Source: Peptococcaceae bacterium BRH_c4a (GTDB lineage: Bacteria; Bacillota; Desulfotomaculia; Desulfotomaculales; Desulfocucumaceae). Taken from it: DNA of 56,289 nt. The notes under the pieces were generated by a model that had not been told where the DNA came from, did not search any database, and worked only from the letters and a program-made list of their open reading frames with translations. The DNA lies in NCBI GenBank assembly GCA_000961585.1, contig LADN01000093.1, positions 1-56,289 of the forward strand, written 5' to 3'. The translations under genes and the position numbers were made by a program. This document shows, in pieces, positions 25,501-33,790 of this stretch. Positions within the stretch are counted from its first letter, which is position 1. Each line of letters begins with the position of its first letter.

Positions 25501-26565
25501 TCAGCATTCCCAGGAAGCCTGGGCCACCAGATACCTGTTTAGTTTTTCAAAATCCAGTTCAGGCCTGAAAAGCCGGTCTCCCTTTATTTTGCCTGAATCG
25601 AACAGCAGCGGGCGGACCAGAACGGATTCCCTCAACTTAAGAAAGCCGTTCATTTCGCCGGCGTTGGCCAGTCCCACCGCGGCTGCGGCAACCGCTTCGT
25701 GGTAGCAGCCTATCTCGCCGGCCACACCGTTTCCCAGCACAATCCCAAGCCCGGCCGCCCTGGCCGTGTTGATGAGCCTGAGCAGGTTTTTCATGCTACC
25801 GGCCTTCATCAGTTTGAACTTGACATAGGCGGAGCATTTCAGTTCGATTGCGCGCATCAGATCGTCCTCTGTGTTGATGGACTCGTCCAGCATCAGGGGA
25901 ACCGGGGAGATGCGCGACAGCCCTTCCATCTCGTTCCAGACCCCCTTGGGAAAGGGCTGCTCGAACAGCTCGATGCCGTCGGGATTGACCCCCTTGACGA
26001 ATCTCCGGGCCTGGTCATAGTTGTAGCCCTGGTTGGCATCGACCCTTATTTTTACATGATCAGGCTTTAACGATAAAATAAAGTTTACCTTATCGATATC
26101 ATGGCCGACATCGTCTATGCCCACCTTGACCTTTATGGTATTAAACCCTTTTTCGATAATTTCGGGCAGTTCCCTGCGTATCTGTTCATGGTCGCCGGTG
26201 CTTAATATTCCTACCAGTTCCACGTCCTGCAGAGTCATATCCTGATTTCCAGTTATTCCTTCCAGGGCCGTCAATAAAGGCGTGACGGCGAAGGACTGGC
26301 TTTTAATATGAGGTTCCAGCATCTCCCGGGCCGCTTCCATATCTCTGCCGATCAGCCGGGGAGCCATTTCCTTTCCGAATAGCCAGACCTGTTCGGGCGT
26401 TTCGGAGGAATAGCCCGGCAGGGGGGCTGTTTCACCCAGCGTTATGCTGTTTCCCTCGTGGATGGCGGCAATGAATATATCGAAATCGTGCAGTTCCTTG
26501 AAAGAAAGGTGATAGGGCTTTTTCAACGGCACAACTAAGTGATAAAAATCAATTTTTTCTATCAA
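25501..26565 (-). CDS. Enolase-superfamily enzyme, muconate-lactonizing/dipeptide-epimerase type
   Basis: A 354-aa protein with the N-terminal capping domain and (beta/alpha)8 barrel of the MLE subgroup. Catalytic Lys pair TIKVKVG (149/151, numbered from the GTG at 26577), metal ligands Asp180 (RVDANQGY), Glu206 (LFEQPF) and Asp231 (MLDESI), and the barrel-6 Lys in YVKFKLMKAG (253/255) are all intact. It is therefore an active racemase, cycloisomerase or lyase. It is not a typical methylaspartate ammonia-lyase, which is longer with different motifs, although it sits exactly where that enzyme would be expected. TTG at 26565 has the better-spaced AAAGGTG; GTG at 26577 is the alternative. Confidence 0.85.
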   Translation of the reverse strand: MIEKIDFYHLVVPLKKPYHLSFKELHDFDIFIAAIHEGNSITLGETAPLPGYSSETPEQVWLFGKEMAPRLIGRDMEAAREMLEPHIKSQSFAVTPLLTALEGITGNQDMTLQDVELVGILSTGDHEQIRRELPEIIEKGFNTIKVKVGIDDVGHDIDKVNFILSLKPDHVKIRVDANQGYNYDQARRFVKGVNPDGIELFEQPFPKGVWNEMEGLSRISPVPLMLDESINTEDDLMRAIELKCSAYVKFKLMKAGSMKNLLRLINTARAAGLGIVLGNGVAGEIGCYHEAVAAAAVGLANAGEMNGFLKLRESVLVRPLLFDSGKIKGDRLFRPELDFEKLNRYLVAQASWEC

Positions 26566-26598
26566 TACGGTACACACCTTTCACATTCAGGAATTCCC

Positions 26599-26673
26599 AA
26601 GTCAGAATTAAAAGACAATGTAAGCTATAATCTTACATTCATATCCGGCAGTAGTTATACTGAATTCTGACTT
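26599..26673. repeat. Nested inverted repeats inside the glutamate mutase operon
   Basis: Outer arms AAGTCAGAATT / AATTCTGACTT (26599-26609, 26663-26673) enclose inner arms AATGTAAG / CTTACATT (26617-26624, 26632-26639). All are perfect. They lie between glmE and the enolase-superfamily gene. There is no T-run, so it is not a standard terminator. An RNA processing or stability hairpin is possible. Confidence 0.7.
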
Positions 26674-26686
26674 CTTTATTCCGACA

Positions 26687-28147
26687 CTAACAACCGTCTG
26701 CTACGGCCCTTGACATTTCGTAGACATCGTTGATGGCCATCTCAATGGCCACCGGCCTATTCTCCTTTTTAGCCCTCTCGGCAAGCTTCTCCCGGTGATA
26801 CTCCAGCACTTCCCTGGGCAGCGGCAGATTGCCGGAATCATAGTAGCGGATGGCCCCGGTGAGGTCTCTGGCCGGCATTACCTTGTTGGCAACCTCCAGG
26901 CTGGGTGACCATGGAATGTCGATAACCCCTGCCTGGAAGCCGCGGACCGCGCCGAGGGCAGCGTCCCCGTCGCCCAATTCCAGCGCTTTGTCCACAATGG
27001 CCCGGACTTCCTTTCTGATCATTTCCATTTCCAGTTCCAATTCCGGACTGTCCGGCAGCCTGAAGCCGCGCATGCACTTGATGGCCTGCCTGGTGGCCCT
27101 GCAGCCGGCTGCGTTGGCTTCCTTGGTGGGGATTCCAAGGGCCTCATGGGTGGTTTTGGTGACCAGAAGGGTGGCATTGCCCAGCACTGCAATAACCCCT
27201 CCCAGAGAGATTATGCTGAAGGCCTGGGCCTCGTCAGGCGGGAAGCCCGACATCCACTGGTAGGAAACGGACACCTGGAAAATGTCTCCATACCCCATCT
27301 TCTTAAGGTATTCCCGGCACATTTCCGGGAGTACCCGCAGGGCGGCCACGTCCTGAAGCAGGGTCAGGTTCTGGCAGATACCCACATTGTAGTACTTCAG
27401 GCCCTGCCCGGCGGCCAGAAGGGTATCCAGCACAGAAACCGCTATGGATACTCCCGGCGGCACCAGAGTGCCGGTCAGAAAGCCCGGCTGCTCTCGGTTT
27501 ATTTCCACGCCATGCTCTGCGTAATAGGCCGCCAGCCGGTCAACGTACTGGTAATTCTGAATTCCCTTGGCTATGGAGAGTTCCTTGCTATAGGAAACAG
27601 TATAAGAGATTCCGGACCCCAGGAAGCCGCTGATGCCCGAGGCAATAGCAATCTCTGCCGTCAGCCTGGGAAAGGGGGTCCCTGACAGCAGGTAAATGGG
27701 TCTGTCCACCGCCTCCACCACCCGGCGCACTTCACTGACCCCGTAATTTACCACCGGCAGCCCGTTAAGCGCGGACTGGCCCTTTTTTTTGCTTTCTTCA
27801 ATGCCTTTTCCGGCCTCTTTAAACCTCTCGTTCCGGGTGTAGCTGTCGGTTGTGGTGGGAAGTATATCGGCGCCGCCCTCGTTCTGGAGATACTGCAGCA
27901 GCTCAATATGGTCATCAATCAGGGGCACGCCGCCCCTGGGGTGAATCACCGTGTCTCCGCATGCCTCAGCACGCCGGACAGTGGCCGACATCCTTTTGCG
28001 CTGGGGCAGCCGGCGGTGATATTCTATGGCCTCCTCCAGGTCGATGTCTTTTCCGGTGGGCCACATCCCGGTAACCTCTTCCCTTATGGCGAAAAACTGA
28101 TCCAGGGTCAGCTGGACGTTTTTGGGCTGGTTTTTGTCAACTTCCAC
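26687..28147 (-). CDS. glmE: Glutamate mutase epsilon subunit (methylaspartate mutase E)
   Basis: The 486-aa catalytic subunit holds the adenosylcobalamin/substrate TIM barrel of glutamate mutase (L-glutamate to 3-methylaspartate). Recognisable stretches are HPRGGVPLIDDHIELLQYLQ, GADILPTTTDSYTRNERF, LNGLPVVNYGVSEVRRVVE and GFLTGTLVPPGVSIAVSVLD. Length equals the clostridial enzyme (about 483). The start is GTG after GGGAGGGAGAAAG. The S and L partners lie upstream in the same operon, separated by a flavoprotein gene and a LUD gene. Confidence 0.96.
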   Translation of the reverse strand: MEVDKNQPKNVQLTLDQFFAIREEVTGMWPTGKDIDLEEAIEYHRRLPQRKRMSATVRRAEACGDTVIHPRGGVPLIDDHIELLQYLQNEGGADILPTTTDSYTRNERFKEAGKGIEESKKKGQSALNGLPVVNYGVSEVRRVVEAVDRPIYLLSGTPFPRLTAEIAIASGISGFLGSGISYTVSYSKELSIAKGIQNYQYVDRLAAYYAEHGVEINREQPGFLTGTLVPPGVSIAVSVLDTLLAAGQGLKYYNVGICQNLTLLQDVAALRVLPEMCREYLKKMGYGDIFQVSVSYQWMSGFPPDEAQAFSIISLGGVIAVLGNATLLVTKTTHEALGIPTKEANAAGCRATRQAIKCMRGFRLPDSPELELEMEMIRKEVRAIVDKALELGDGDAALGAVRGFQAGVIDIPWSPSLEVANKVMPARDLTGAIRYYDSGNLPLPREVLEYHREKLAERAKKENRPVAIEMAINDVYEMSRAVADGC

Positions 28148-28182
28148 CTTTCTCCCTCCCGTTGCCGGATTTATAACCTTGA

Positions 28183-28836
28183 CTAATAGCCCAGGTTTTC
28201 ACCGACCAGTATAATGGTAAAATTATTTGAGGCGGCGGGCCTGGCCTCAATAATTGTGGTCACCCTGCACAGTCGTCCGGGCATGGCACAGTCGGCACAA
28301 AGGGTGCTTTTGGCACAGGGTGTGGGATCGTTCCGCCGGTGGGTGTTTAGGGGGCAGGCGAAGTTTTTAATCCTATCCAACCCGGCCTCCACATTTTTTA
28401 CAATTTTATTTACCCCGGCCACCACGATAATGCTGCCGGGGCCAAAAATCATTGCCGCCACCCTGTTTCCGCTGTGGTCTATATTAACCAGCCTGCCATC
28501 CAGGGTAATGGCATTGGAGCTGGTAATAAACGTATCGCATACCAGGTGAGACATTCTCACCTGCCGCAGTTCCTCCGGGGTAAGGCCCTTCTGCCAGTGG
28601 TCGTAAACAGTGTTCCCCTTTGAGCGAAGGGTTTCCACCAGGTCCAGTTCCCTTAGGGTCACCGAACCGCCAAAGCCCACCTTTGCTTCGGGTGGAATTC
28701 TTTTTAAAACTTCCTCTACTGCTTCATCCTTTTTGCCAAAATATAAGGCCTCAAAGCCGTTTTTCTGAAGACTGGCCACTGTTTTTCTGGCCCTTTCCCC
28801 GTGATACCAGGTTATTGCAGCATCCGCCATACACAT
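28183..28836 (-). CDS. LUD-domain (LutC/YkgG-like, DUF162) protein
   Basis: A 217-aa protein with the LUD fold: EVLKRIPPEAKVGFGGSVTLRELDLV, NAITLDGRLVNIDHSGNRVAAMIFGP and IIVVAGVNKIVKN. A Cys-rich segment with Cys in FACPLNT, PCAKSTLCADC and GRLC follows and might bind a metal or cluster. The LutC relatives help L-lactate oxidation with LutA and LutB; neither is here. GGGAGG precedes the ATG at 28836. It sits between the flavoprotein and glmE, so it probably serves the same pathway in an unknown way. Confidence 0.88.
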   Translation of the reverse strand: MCMADAAITWYHGERARKTVASLQKNGFEALYFGKKDEAVEEVLKRIPPEAKVGFGGSVTLRELDLVETLRSKGNTVYDHWQKGLTPEELRQVRMSHLVCDTFITSSNAITLDGRLVNIDHSGNRVAAMIFGPGSIIVVAGVNKIVKNVEAGLDRIKNFACPLNTHRRNDPTPCAKSTLCADCAMPGRLCRVTTIIEARPAASNNFTIILVGENLGY

Positions 28837-28881
28837 ATAACCTCCCGTTATAATTAATTGATGAGACTAACATCTCTGCCG

Positions 28882-30504
28882 TCATGCCGGCGGTTTAATA
28901 TAAGTAACGGCAATGCCGTTTCCTTCTTTCCGCAACACCACCCATTTCAGCCAACTTTGGTCATTGGTCAGCGGGTAGTCCGCACGCTGGTGCAGGCCCC
29001 TGCTTTCAGTCCTGATACGGGCGGCGTGAGCTACCAGCCTGGATGCCAGAATAAGGTTTTTGGATTCTATGGCCTCCACCAGGTCTTTTGTACAGTCGAC
29101 CCGCATGCCTTTCCGCTCAATCTGTTCAACTGCGTCAAGACCCCTGCTCAGGTCGCCGGCGCTGCGCGTAATCCCGAAATAATTCCAGCAAACCTGCTGC
29201 AGTTCCCGTCGGATCCGGCCCGGCGCGTCACCTGAAAGGCAGCTTATGGACTGCCACCTCTGCTCTTCCTGCCTGACCTCGGACCATGTCAGCGAGGGCA
29301 TCTTGGTTCGAAAGGCTTCCAAGGCGGCGTTCCTGCCGGCCCTGCGTCCAAGAACCAGGCAGGCGGCAACTGCTCCACAGACACGGTCGGCCCCGAACAT
29401 AAGCCCGTGTCCCGCCGTTTCACCTGCAGCATACAGGCCCGGTATCCCGGCGGCGCACTGCCGGTCGATGATCACCCCGCCCAAAAATGAATGCACTGCC
29501 GGTTCCCAGGGGATTTTCTCCCTACGCCAGTCAATGCCCAATTCCTTTTCCATCTTTTCAAAGGGCATGGTAGGTTCTTTAAGGCTGCTTACATCCAGGC
29601 AGCAGGGGCCGTTACCGGCCTTCAGCTCATTGTGGACTGCCTGCACAAGCGTTGTGCGGTTGGTCAGCTCCAGCCTGTCAGGGTCATATCTGGCCATAAA
29701 CCTTTCGCCCAGGCGGTTGTGGAACACAGCTCCCTTGCCAATGGCAGGCTTTATCCCCCCGCTGGGGAACGGCGTTCCCCCGGGGGCCGGAATCAGTGTG
29801 AATTCCACAAATTCCATGTTGGCAAAGGGTAGGTTTAGTTCCCAGGCCAGGGCATATGCATCCCCGGTGGTGCTGTCGGCGGCGCTGCTGTATGGGTACA
29901 GAGCCAGGGCGCTGCCTCCCGCAAGAACAGTACACCTGGCTTGGAATGAAAAGGTGTCTCCCGATGGCGCCTCAACCCCTATGGCCCCGATAACCCTTCC
30001 GCCATCCCATGCCAGTTTGGTTATCATGATATTTTCCAGAAGCCGGGCCCCGAGGCGTAGAGCATGTTGACATAATGCCTCAACCACTGCTCTGCCGTTT
30101 CCTCTTACCGGACCAACCCTGGGGTAGGACATGCCGGAGGTAATATATCTCTCATACTTCCCGTCAGGGGTCTTGCAGAAGGGTATTCCCCAACGGTCTC
30201 CTTCTATGACCGCTTCCTGTGCCTCTTCAGCCAATATGGAAACCATTTCCAGGTTGTTTAAAAACCGGCCACCCCTGACAATATCAGCAAAATACTCAAC
30301 CCTGCTGTCCCCTGGATCCCCCCCCAGGTCCGGTGCCAGGAATGCCTGGGGGTTTCCGACCGAAGACGGGCTGGAACCGCTTCCTCCCACCCTGCCCTTA
30401 TCAACCACAATAACGCTGGCCCCATGAGCAAGGCTTTCAATGGCCGCGCTTAGCGCCGCAAGTCCACTGCCAATAACCAAAACATCGGCTCTTAAAATTT
30501 CCAT
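28882..30504 (-). CDS. FAD-dependent fumarate reductase/L-aspartate oxidase-family flavoprotein
   Basis: A 540-aa soluble flavoprotein. The FAD-binding motif VLVIGSGLAALSAAIES is at 8-24. The capping domain has YITSGMSYPRVGP, NRTTLVQAVHNEL and HSFLGGVIIDR. GIPGLYAAGETAGHGLMFGADRV and the C-terminal helical ESRGLHQRADYPLTND follow, as in NadB/SdhA. There is no His at the usual covalent-FAD site, so FAD is probably noncovalent. No iron-sulfur or membrane subunit adjoins. In this operon it might oxidise methylaspartate/aspartate or reduce mesaconate, but the reaction is unknown. AAGGGGA precedes the ATG. Confidence 0.85.
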   Translation of the reverse strand: MEILRADVLVIGSGLAALSAAIESLAHGASVIVVDKGRVGGSGSSPSSVGNPQAFLAPDLGGDPGDSRVEYFADIVRGGRFLNNLEMVSILAEEAQEAVIEGDRWGIPFCKTPDGKYERYITSGMSYPRVGPVRGNGRAVVEALCQHALRLGARLLENIMITKLAWDGGRVIGAIGVEAPSGDTFSFQARCTVLAGGSALALYPYSSAADSTTGDAYALAWELNLPFANMEFVEFTLIPAPGGTPFPSGGIKPAIGKGAVFHNRLGERFMARYDPDRLELTNRTTLVQAVHNELKAGNGPCCLDVSSLKEPTMPFEKMEKELGIDWRREKIPWEPAVHSFLGGVIIDRQCAAGIPGLYAAGETAGHGLMFGADRVCGAVAACLVLGRRAGRNAALEAFRTKMPSLTWSEVRQEEQRWQSISCLSGDAPGRIRRELQQVCWNYFGITRSAGDLSRGLDAVEQIERKGMRVDCTKDLVEAIESKNLILASRLVAHAARIRTESRGLHQRADYPLTNDQSWLKWVVLRKEGNGIAVTYIKPPA

Positions 30505-30516
30505 GTCAGCTTCCCC

Positions 30517-31914
30517 TTACTGCACTTGTTTCATATATTTTTTCGCTATCCTCAGCGCCTTGTCCCGATCCACCTCGGCTAAGAGCCCTATTGCATACAG
30601 CAGGTACAGTGAGTCAGTAAATAATCTGGGGACGGACGGCCTTAACGAAAGGGGCCTGTCAAGGCTGTACAGTGCATTTTCAATAATTTTTCCAGGACGT
30701 TCATTATAAACAATGACTCCGCCTGTGCCGATAACAGTGGATATCTCACGCAAATCCTTACCGTACTGGACCATCACCTCGCCCAGGGGGGTGAACACAT
30801 TCTCCAGTGTTCCGGCATGGCGGACTGCAGCCACCTCGATGCCCGCCCCGGCCAAGCTTAGCTCAATTGACCATTCCTCCTCGGTTTGAGGGAGATAGCT
30901 GACGTCCTTTTTAATTTTCTCAATATATTTTTCAACGGCTTCAGCGGGCAGACTGTTTCGATCGGATATTGCGCCGGTTCCCACAGCTTCAACTATGCCT
31001 CCAATGCTGTAGCGCATCCCTATGTCGCCCTCCACGGTGCGCTTGAGGAAGGGTTCGGGCAAGCCCTTAACCAACACTCCACCACGGGTAGGCTTTCCCC
31101 AGGCGGCTGTATGTACGTCGGTGGTAGCCCCCCCGATATCAACGATCATCAGTTCTCCCAACCCGGGCTCCGTCTTAGTGCCGCGAGCCAAAAGCCCGGC
31201 GGCATTTAAAACGCTGGTGGGAGTGGGCATCAGTATCCCCTCCACGAACTCCTCGGCCTTTTTCAATCCTTTTGCCATTATGATACGGTCTATAAATACC
31301 TCCCGGATTACCTCCCGGGCCTTGTCTACGTTTAATACCCCTATTTCCGGCATCACATTGTCGGCAACCCGCACGTCTTTACCGCCATTCCTCAGGGTGG
31401 CGGTAACCTCGTCCACAACCGCCTTGTTTCCGGCCGCCACGATGGGGGCACTCACCTTTGAGGCGGCCAGTTTCAGGGCGTTTGCCCTGATTACTGTTTT
31501 GTTTCCCCCGTCGGTGCCCCCGGACAGCAGAACTATATCGGGTTTTATTGACTCTATTTCACTAATTTCTTTCTCATTCAACTCGTATGCGTACACCCTG
31601 TCAACCTTGGCGCCAGCCCCCAGGGCCGCTCTCTTGGCCGCTTCGGCGGTCAGTTCGGGCACTAGGCCTATGGTGACCATGCTCAGTCCGCCGGCCGCGC
31701 TGCTGCAGGCCAGTCGCCGGCCGTAAGCCGGAGTTCCGCCGATCTTCCTCTCCAGGTCTTCCAATGCTATTTCCAGGCCCTGCATGATGTCTGTGCGCAC
31801 CGTCGTGGGTCCCTTGGCTGAGGCAATAACCGTCTCTTGGCCCAGATCCACTGCCGTTACTTTTGTATATGTACTGCCGAAATCGATCAAAAGCGTCAGT
31901 TCCAATTCACTCAC
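30517..31914 (-). CDS. glmL: Glutamate mutase reactivation ATPase (MutL/GlmL)
   Basis: The 465-aa ASKHA-fold protein reactivates or assists adenosylcobalamin-dependent glutamate mutase. LTLLIDFGSTYTKVTAVDL is the N-terminal phosphate loop. LMIVDIGGATTDVHTA and VIGTGGVIVYNE are the other nucleotide-binding stretches; DIVLLSGGTDGGNKTVI is typical of GlmL. I place the start at GTG 31914, overlapping the glmS stop (GTGAGTGA); the frame is open to a TTG at 31929. It is followed after 12 bp by the flavoprotein gene. Confidence 0.94.
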   Translation of the reverse strand: MSELELTLLIDFGSTYTKVTAVDLGQETVIASAKGPTTVRTDIMQGLEIALEDLERKIGGTPAYGRRLACSSAAGGLSMVTIGLVPELTAEAAKRAALGAGAKVDRVYAYELNEKEISEIESIKPDIVLLSGGTDGGNKTVIRANALKLAASKVSAPIVAAGNKAVVDEVTATLRNGGKDVRVADNVMPEIGVLNVDKAREVIREVFIDRIIMAKGLKKAEEFVEGILMPTPTSVLNAAGLLARGTKTEPGLGELMIVDIGGATTDVHTAAWGKPTRGGVLVKGLPEPFLKRTVEGDIGMRYSIGGIVEAVGTGAISDRNSLPAEAVEKYIEKIKKDVSYLPQTEEEWSIELSLAGAGIEVAAVRHAGTLENVFTPLGEVMVQYGKDLREISTVIGTGGVIVYNERPGKIIENALYSLDRPLSLRPSVPRLFTDSLYLLYAIGLLAEVDRDKALRIAKKYMKQVQ

Positions 31915-32323
31915 CCGTTTCCAAGCCAAGGTCTTTCTTCAGGTCCCTGACGAAGTCACCAAGATCCACGGTGGGCGGATAGATCCGGTTGAAGCCCATG
32001 GCCTTGAAATTTTTCCTTACTTCCTCAAAATCATGTTTGCCGATGGCCAAATTTCCTCCAATATAAAGAAGAATGTTTTGAAGCCCGGCCTCTTCGCACT
32101 TGTTGCGGAATCCATCGCAGTCAAGCTCGGCGTGCCCGTATAGTGATGAAACCAAAATGGCAGCCGCGCTGGTCTCAATGGCGGCCTTGATAAAATCATC
32201 GGCCGGGGTAAGTGCCCCAAGGCCCACCACTTTGAAGCCCTCTTTCTCCAGAACCTTTTGAATAATCCGATTTCCGATTATATGGGCATCAGCGCCTATA
32301 ACACCGGTTACGACGGTTGGCAT
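31907..32323 (-). CDS. glmS: Glutamate mutase sigma subunit (B12-binding)
   Basis: The 138-aa cobalamin-binding subunit has D12-A-H14-I-I-G17, the DxHxxG motif whose His replaces dimethylbenzimidazole on cobalt. SSLYGHAELDCDGF and LLYIGGNLAIGKHDFEEV complete the flavodoxin-like fold. The length equals known GlmS from ATG 32323. An AAAGGGGAG lies 15 bp before that ATG but 6 bp before an in-frame TTG (32332), so initiation may be three codons earlier. The frame stays open to 32464, a stretch I regard as leader. It is the first gene of the operon. Confidence 0.95.
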   Translation of the reverse strand: MPTVVTGVIGADAHIIGNRIIQKVLEKEGFKVVGLGALTPADDFIKAAIETSAAAILVSSLYGHAELDCDGFRNKCEEAGLQNILLYIGGNLAIGKHDFEEVRKNFKAMGFNRIYPPTVDLGDFVRDLKKDLGLETGE

Positions 32324-32332
32324 TGTATGCAA

Positions 32333-32540
32333 AGGCTGCTCCCCTTTCTGCAACAGAGTACATTCACTCAACATTTGATTAACTAATATATATTTTTGTC
32401 CCAAAAGTCCTATTTTGTCCGCTTGTAATATGCCAGCAGCAGGGTATTTCCCTCTGGCTGACACCAGATTGATCTTGGTCAGGCATCACCCTTCCGGAAA
32501 AAATATTGAATAGTGTGTTCTCAGAACTTTTGCACCTTTG
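32333..32540 (-). other. ~205-nt leader of the glutamate mutase operon
   Basis: The only strong minus-strand promoter found (32546-32573) is more than 200 nt upstream of glmS. The leader can form GCCAG..GGG/CCC..CTGGC near 32440-32465 and a CTGACCA/TGGTGTCAG hairpin beside it. No B12-box (GCCACTG) or other known riboswitch consensus was recognised. Part of it is also an open frame continuous with glmS, so an N-terminal extension is the alternative. Confidence 0.35.
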
Positions 32541-32545
32541 AAATT

Positions 32546-32573
32546 ATTATACATCCTTATTTTTATATGTCAA
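32546..32573 (-). promoter_or_regulatory. Sigma-A type promoter for the glutamate mutase operon
   Basis: On the minus strand TTGACA (32573-32568), a 16-base spacer and TATAAT (32551-32546) match the consensus completely. Transcription would start near 32539. Confidence 0.8.
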
Positions 32574-32764
32574 CAGGTTTTGCTTTATTTTAGTATCATA
32601 AGTTTTCATGTTTTTACAGATTATTTGTTTTTATATTGCCTTGAATTACTAATACCTGCCCGGTGCAATGCAGCTAGGACAAGACATGTTTTACGGCGCC
32701 GGAAATGAAAATAAATCCGCCATAAAGAAAAATCAATGGCTTAAAGCATTACATTTTATTATAC

Positions 32765-32800
32765 TTGCAACTTTACAGCTTTTAATTTATAATAAAAGCT
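32765..32800 (+). promoter_or_regulatory. LysR promoter with overlapping palindrome
   Basis: TTGCAA (32765-32770), 17 bases, TATAAT (32788-32793) lies 30 bp before the LysR start. A perfect palindrome AGCTTTTA-N8-TAAAAGCT (32777-32800) covers the -10 box, where a LysR protein would repress its own gene. Confidence 0.7.
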
Positions 32801-32823
32801 AATACTCTCCCGGGAGGGGTACG

Positions 32824-33729
32824 ATGATCAATATAAACCAGTTAAAAACATTCGTAACGGTGGTTGAGGAAGGAAGCCTGTCGGCCGCCGGCGAGAAACT
32901 GAACCTGACCCAGCCTGCCATCAGCCTGCACATCCAAAACGTGGTAGACTATTTCGGAGTCCACCTGCTGAACCGGCGGGGCAAAGAGATGGAACCCACT
33001 TCTGTGGGAGAAGTACTCTTCCAGGAAAGCAAAAAGCTGATTTCCAATTATAATAAGTTGGAAGATGTCATATTCTCCGAGATATTCAAGTCAAAAAGCC
33101 AGATCGTCATCGGGGCTGGCCCACTCATGACCGACCACATAATCCCGCATATGATGGGCTTTTTCAAGAAAAACCACCCTGACATCGACCTGGTGGTGAA
33201 CCCTATGGACACCGGCAGCACAGCCAAGGGGATACTGGACCACTCCCTGGACGTTGGTTTTATGGGGTTTCACGTAAAAAACAACAGGTTGCAGGTGGAG
33301 GAGTGGATAGATGACGAGCTGATGCTGATCCTGCCAGTGGACCACCCTTTTGCCCAAAGGGAATACATACACTTAGACGACCTGAAAGGACAGGAATTCG
33401 TATGGCACAAGCAGTTTACCGGTTTGAGGATGTTCTTCGAGGAAAAAATCAAGCAGGCGGGTAAGGATATCGACATTACCCCCAGTATCATCGTCACCAG
33501 CACCTTATCGGTTCTCACCAGCGTCCAGGCCGGTTTAGGCATCTCCCTGATCTCCAGGAGGGTGGCCGAAAATTCGGTGGAGAACGGGTTACTGGCCACG
33601 GTGCCGGTAAAGGACGTTTTACTGCTGAGAAAACTCTATATTATTACCCACCGCATAAAAAAGAAGCCCCCCGCAGTGGAAAGCTTCCTGGAGGCCACAA
33701 AGGAATTCAAGGAACAGGTTAAAATCTGA
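32824..33729 (+). CDS. LysR-family transcriptional regulator (paralogue 1)
   Basis: A 301-aa regulator with an N-terminal winged helix-turn-helix (NQLKTFVTVVEEGSLSAAGEKLNLTQPAISLHIQ, residues 4-37) and a periplasmic-binding-like effector domain (IVIGAGPLMTDHIIPHMMGFF onward). It is divergent from the glutamate mutase operon, the usual place for a LysR activator of that operon. The opening 26 bases are identical to those of the LysR gene at 40978, and the proteins are clearly paralogous throughout. GGGAGGGG precedes the ATG. Confidence 0.95.
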   Translation: MININQLKTFVTVVEEGSLSAAGEKLNLTQPAISLHIQNVVDYFGVHLLNRRGKEMEPTSVGEVLFQESKKLISNYNKLEDVIFSEIFKSKSQIVIGAGPLMTDHIIPHMMGFFKKNHPDIDLVVNPMDTGSTAKGILDHSLDVGFMGFHVKNNRLQVEEWIDDELMLILPVDHPFAQREYIHLDDLKGQEFVWHKQFTGLRMFFEEKIKQAGKDIDITPSIIVTSTLSVLTSVQAGLGISLISRRVAENSVENGLLATVPVKDVLLLRKLYIITHRIKKKPPAVESFLEATKEFKEQVKI

Positions 33730-33738
33730 AAGAGACAA

Positions 33739-33770
33739 TTTTAGGGCCACCCGAACAGGTGGCCCTAAAA
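33739..33770. terminator. Bidirectional terminator between LysR and korC
   Basis: Perfect 13-bp stem TTTTAGGGCCACC / GGTGGCCCTAAAA with a 6-base loop lies between two convergent genes. T and A runs on its sides serve both directions. Confidence 0.92.
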
Positions 33771-33790
33771 TCATTACGCTGATTTGCAGG

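Noticed and set aside
31907-32464. 185-residue GlmS with an N-terminal extension
   Set aside because: Known GlmS proteins are about 137 residues and begin exactly at the MPTVVTGVIG point; the upstream part lacks a ribosome site. Left as an alternative only.
32333-32823. Cobalamin riboswitch upstream of glmS
   Set aside because: No GCCACTG B12 box or the conserved core segments could be found on the minus strand.
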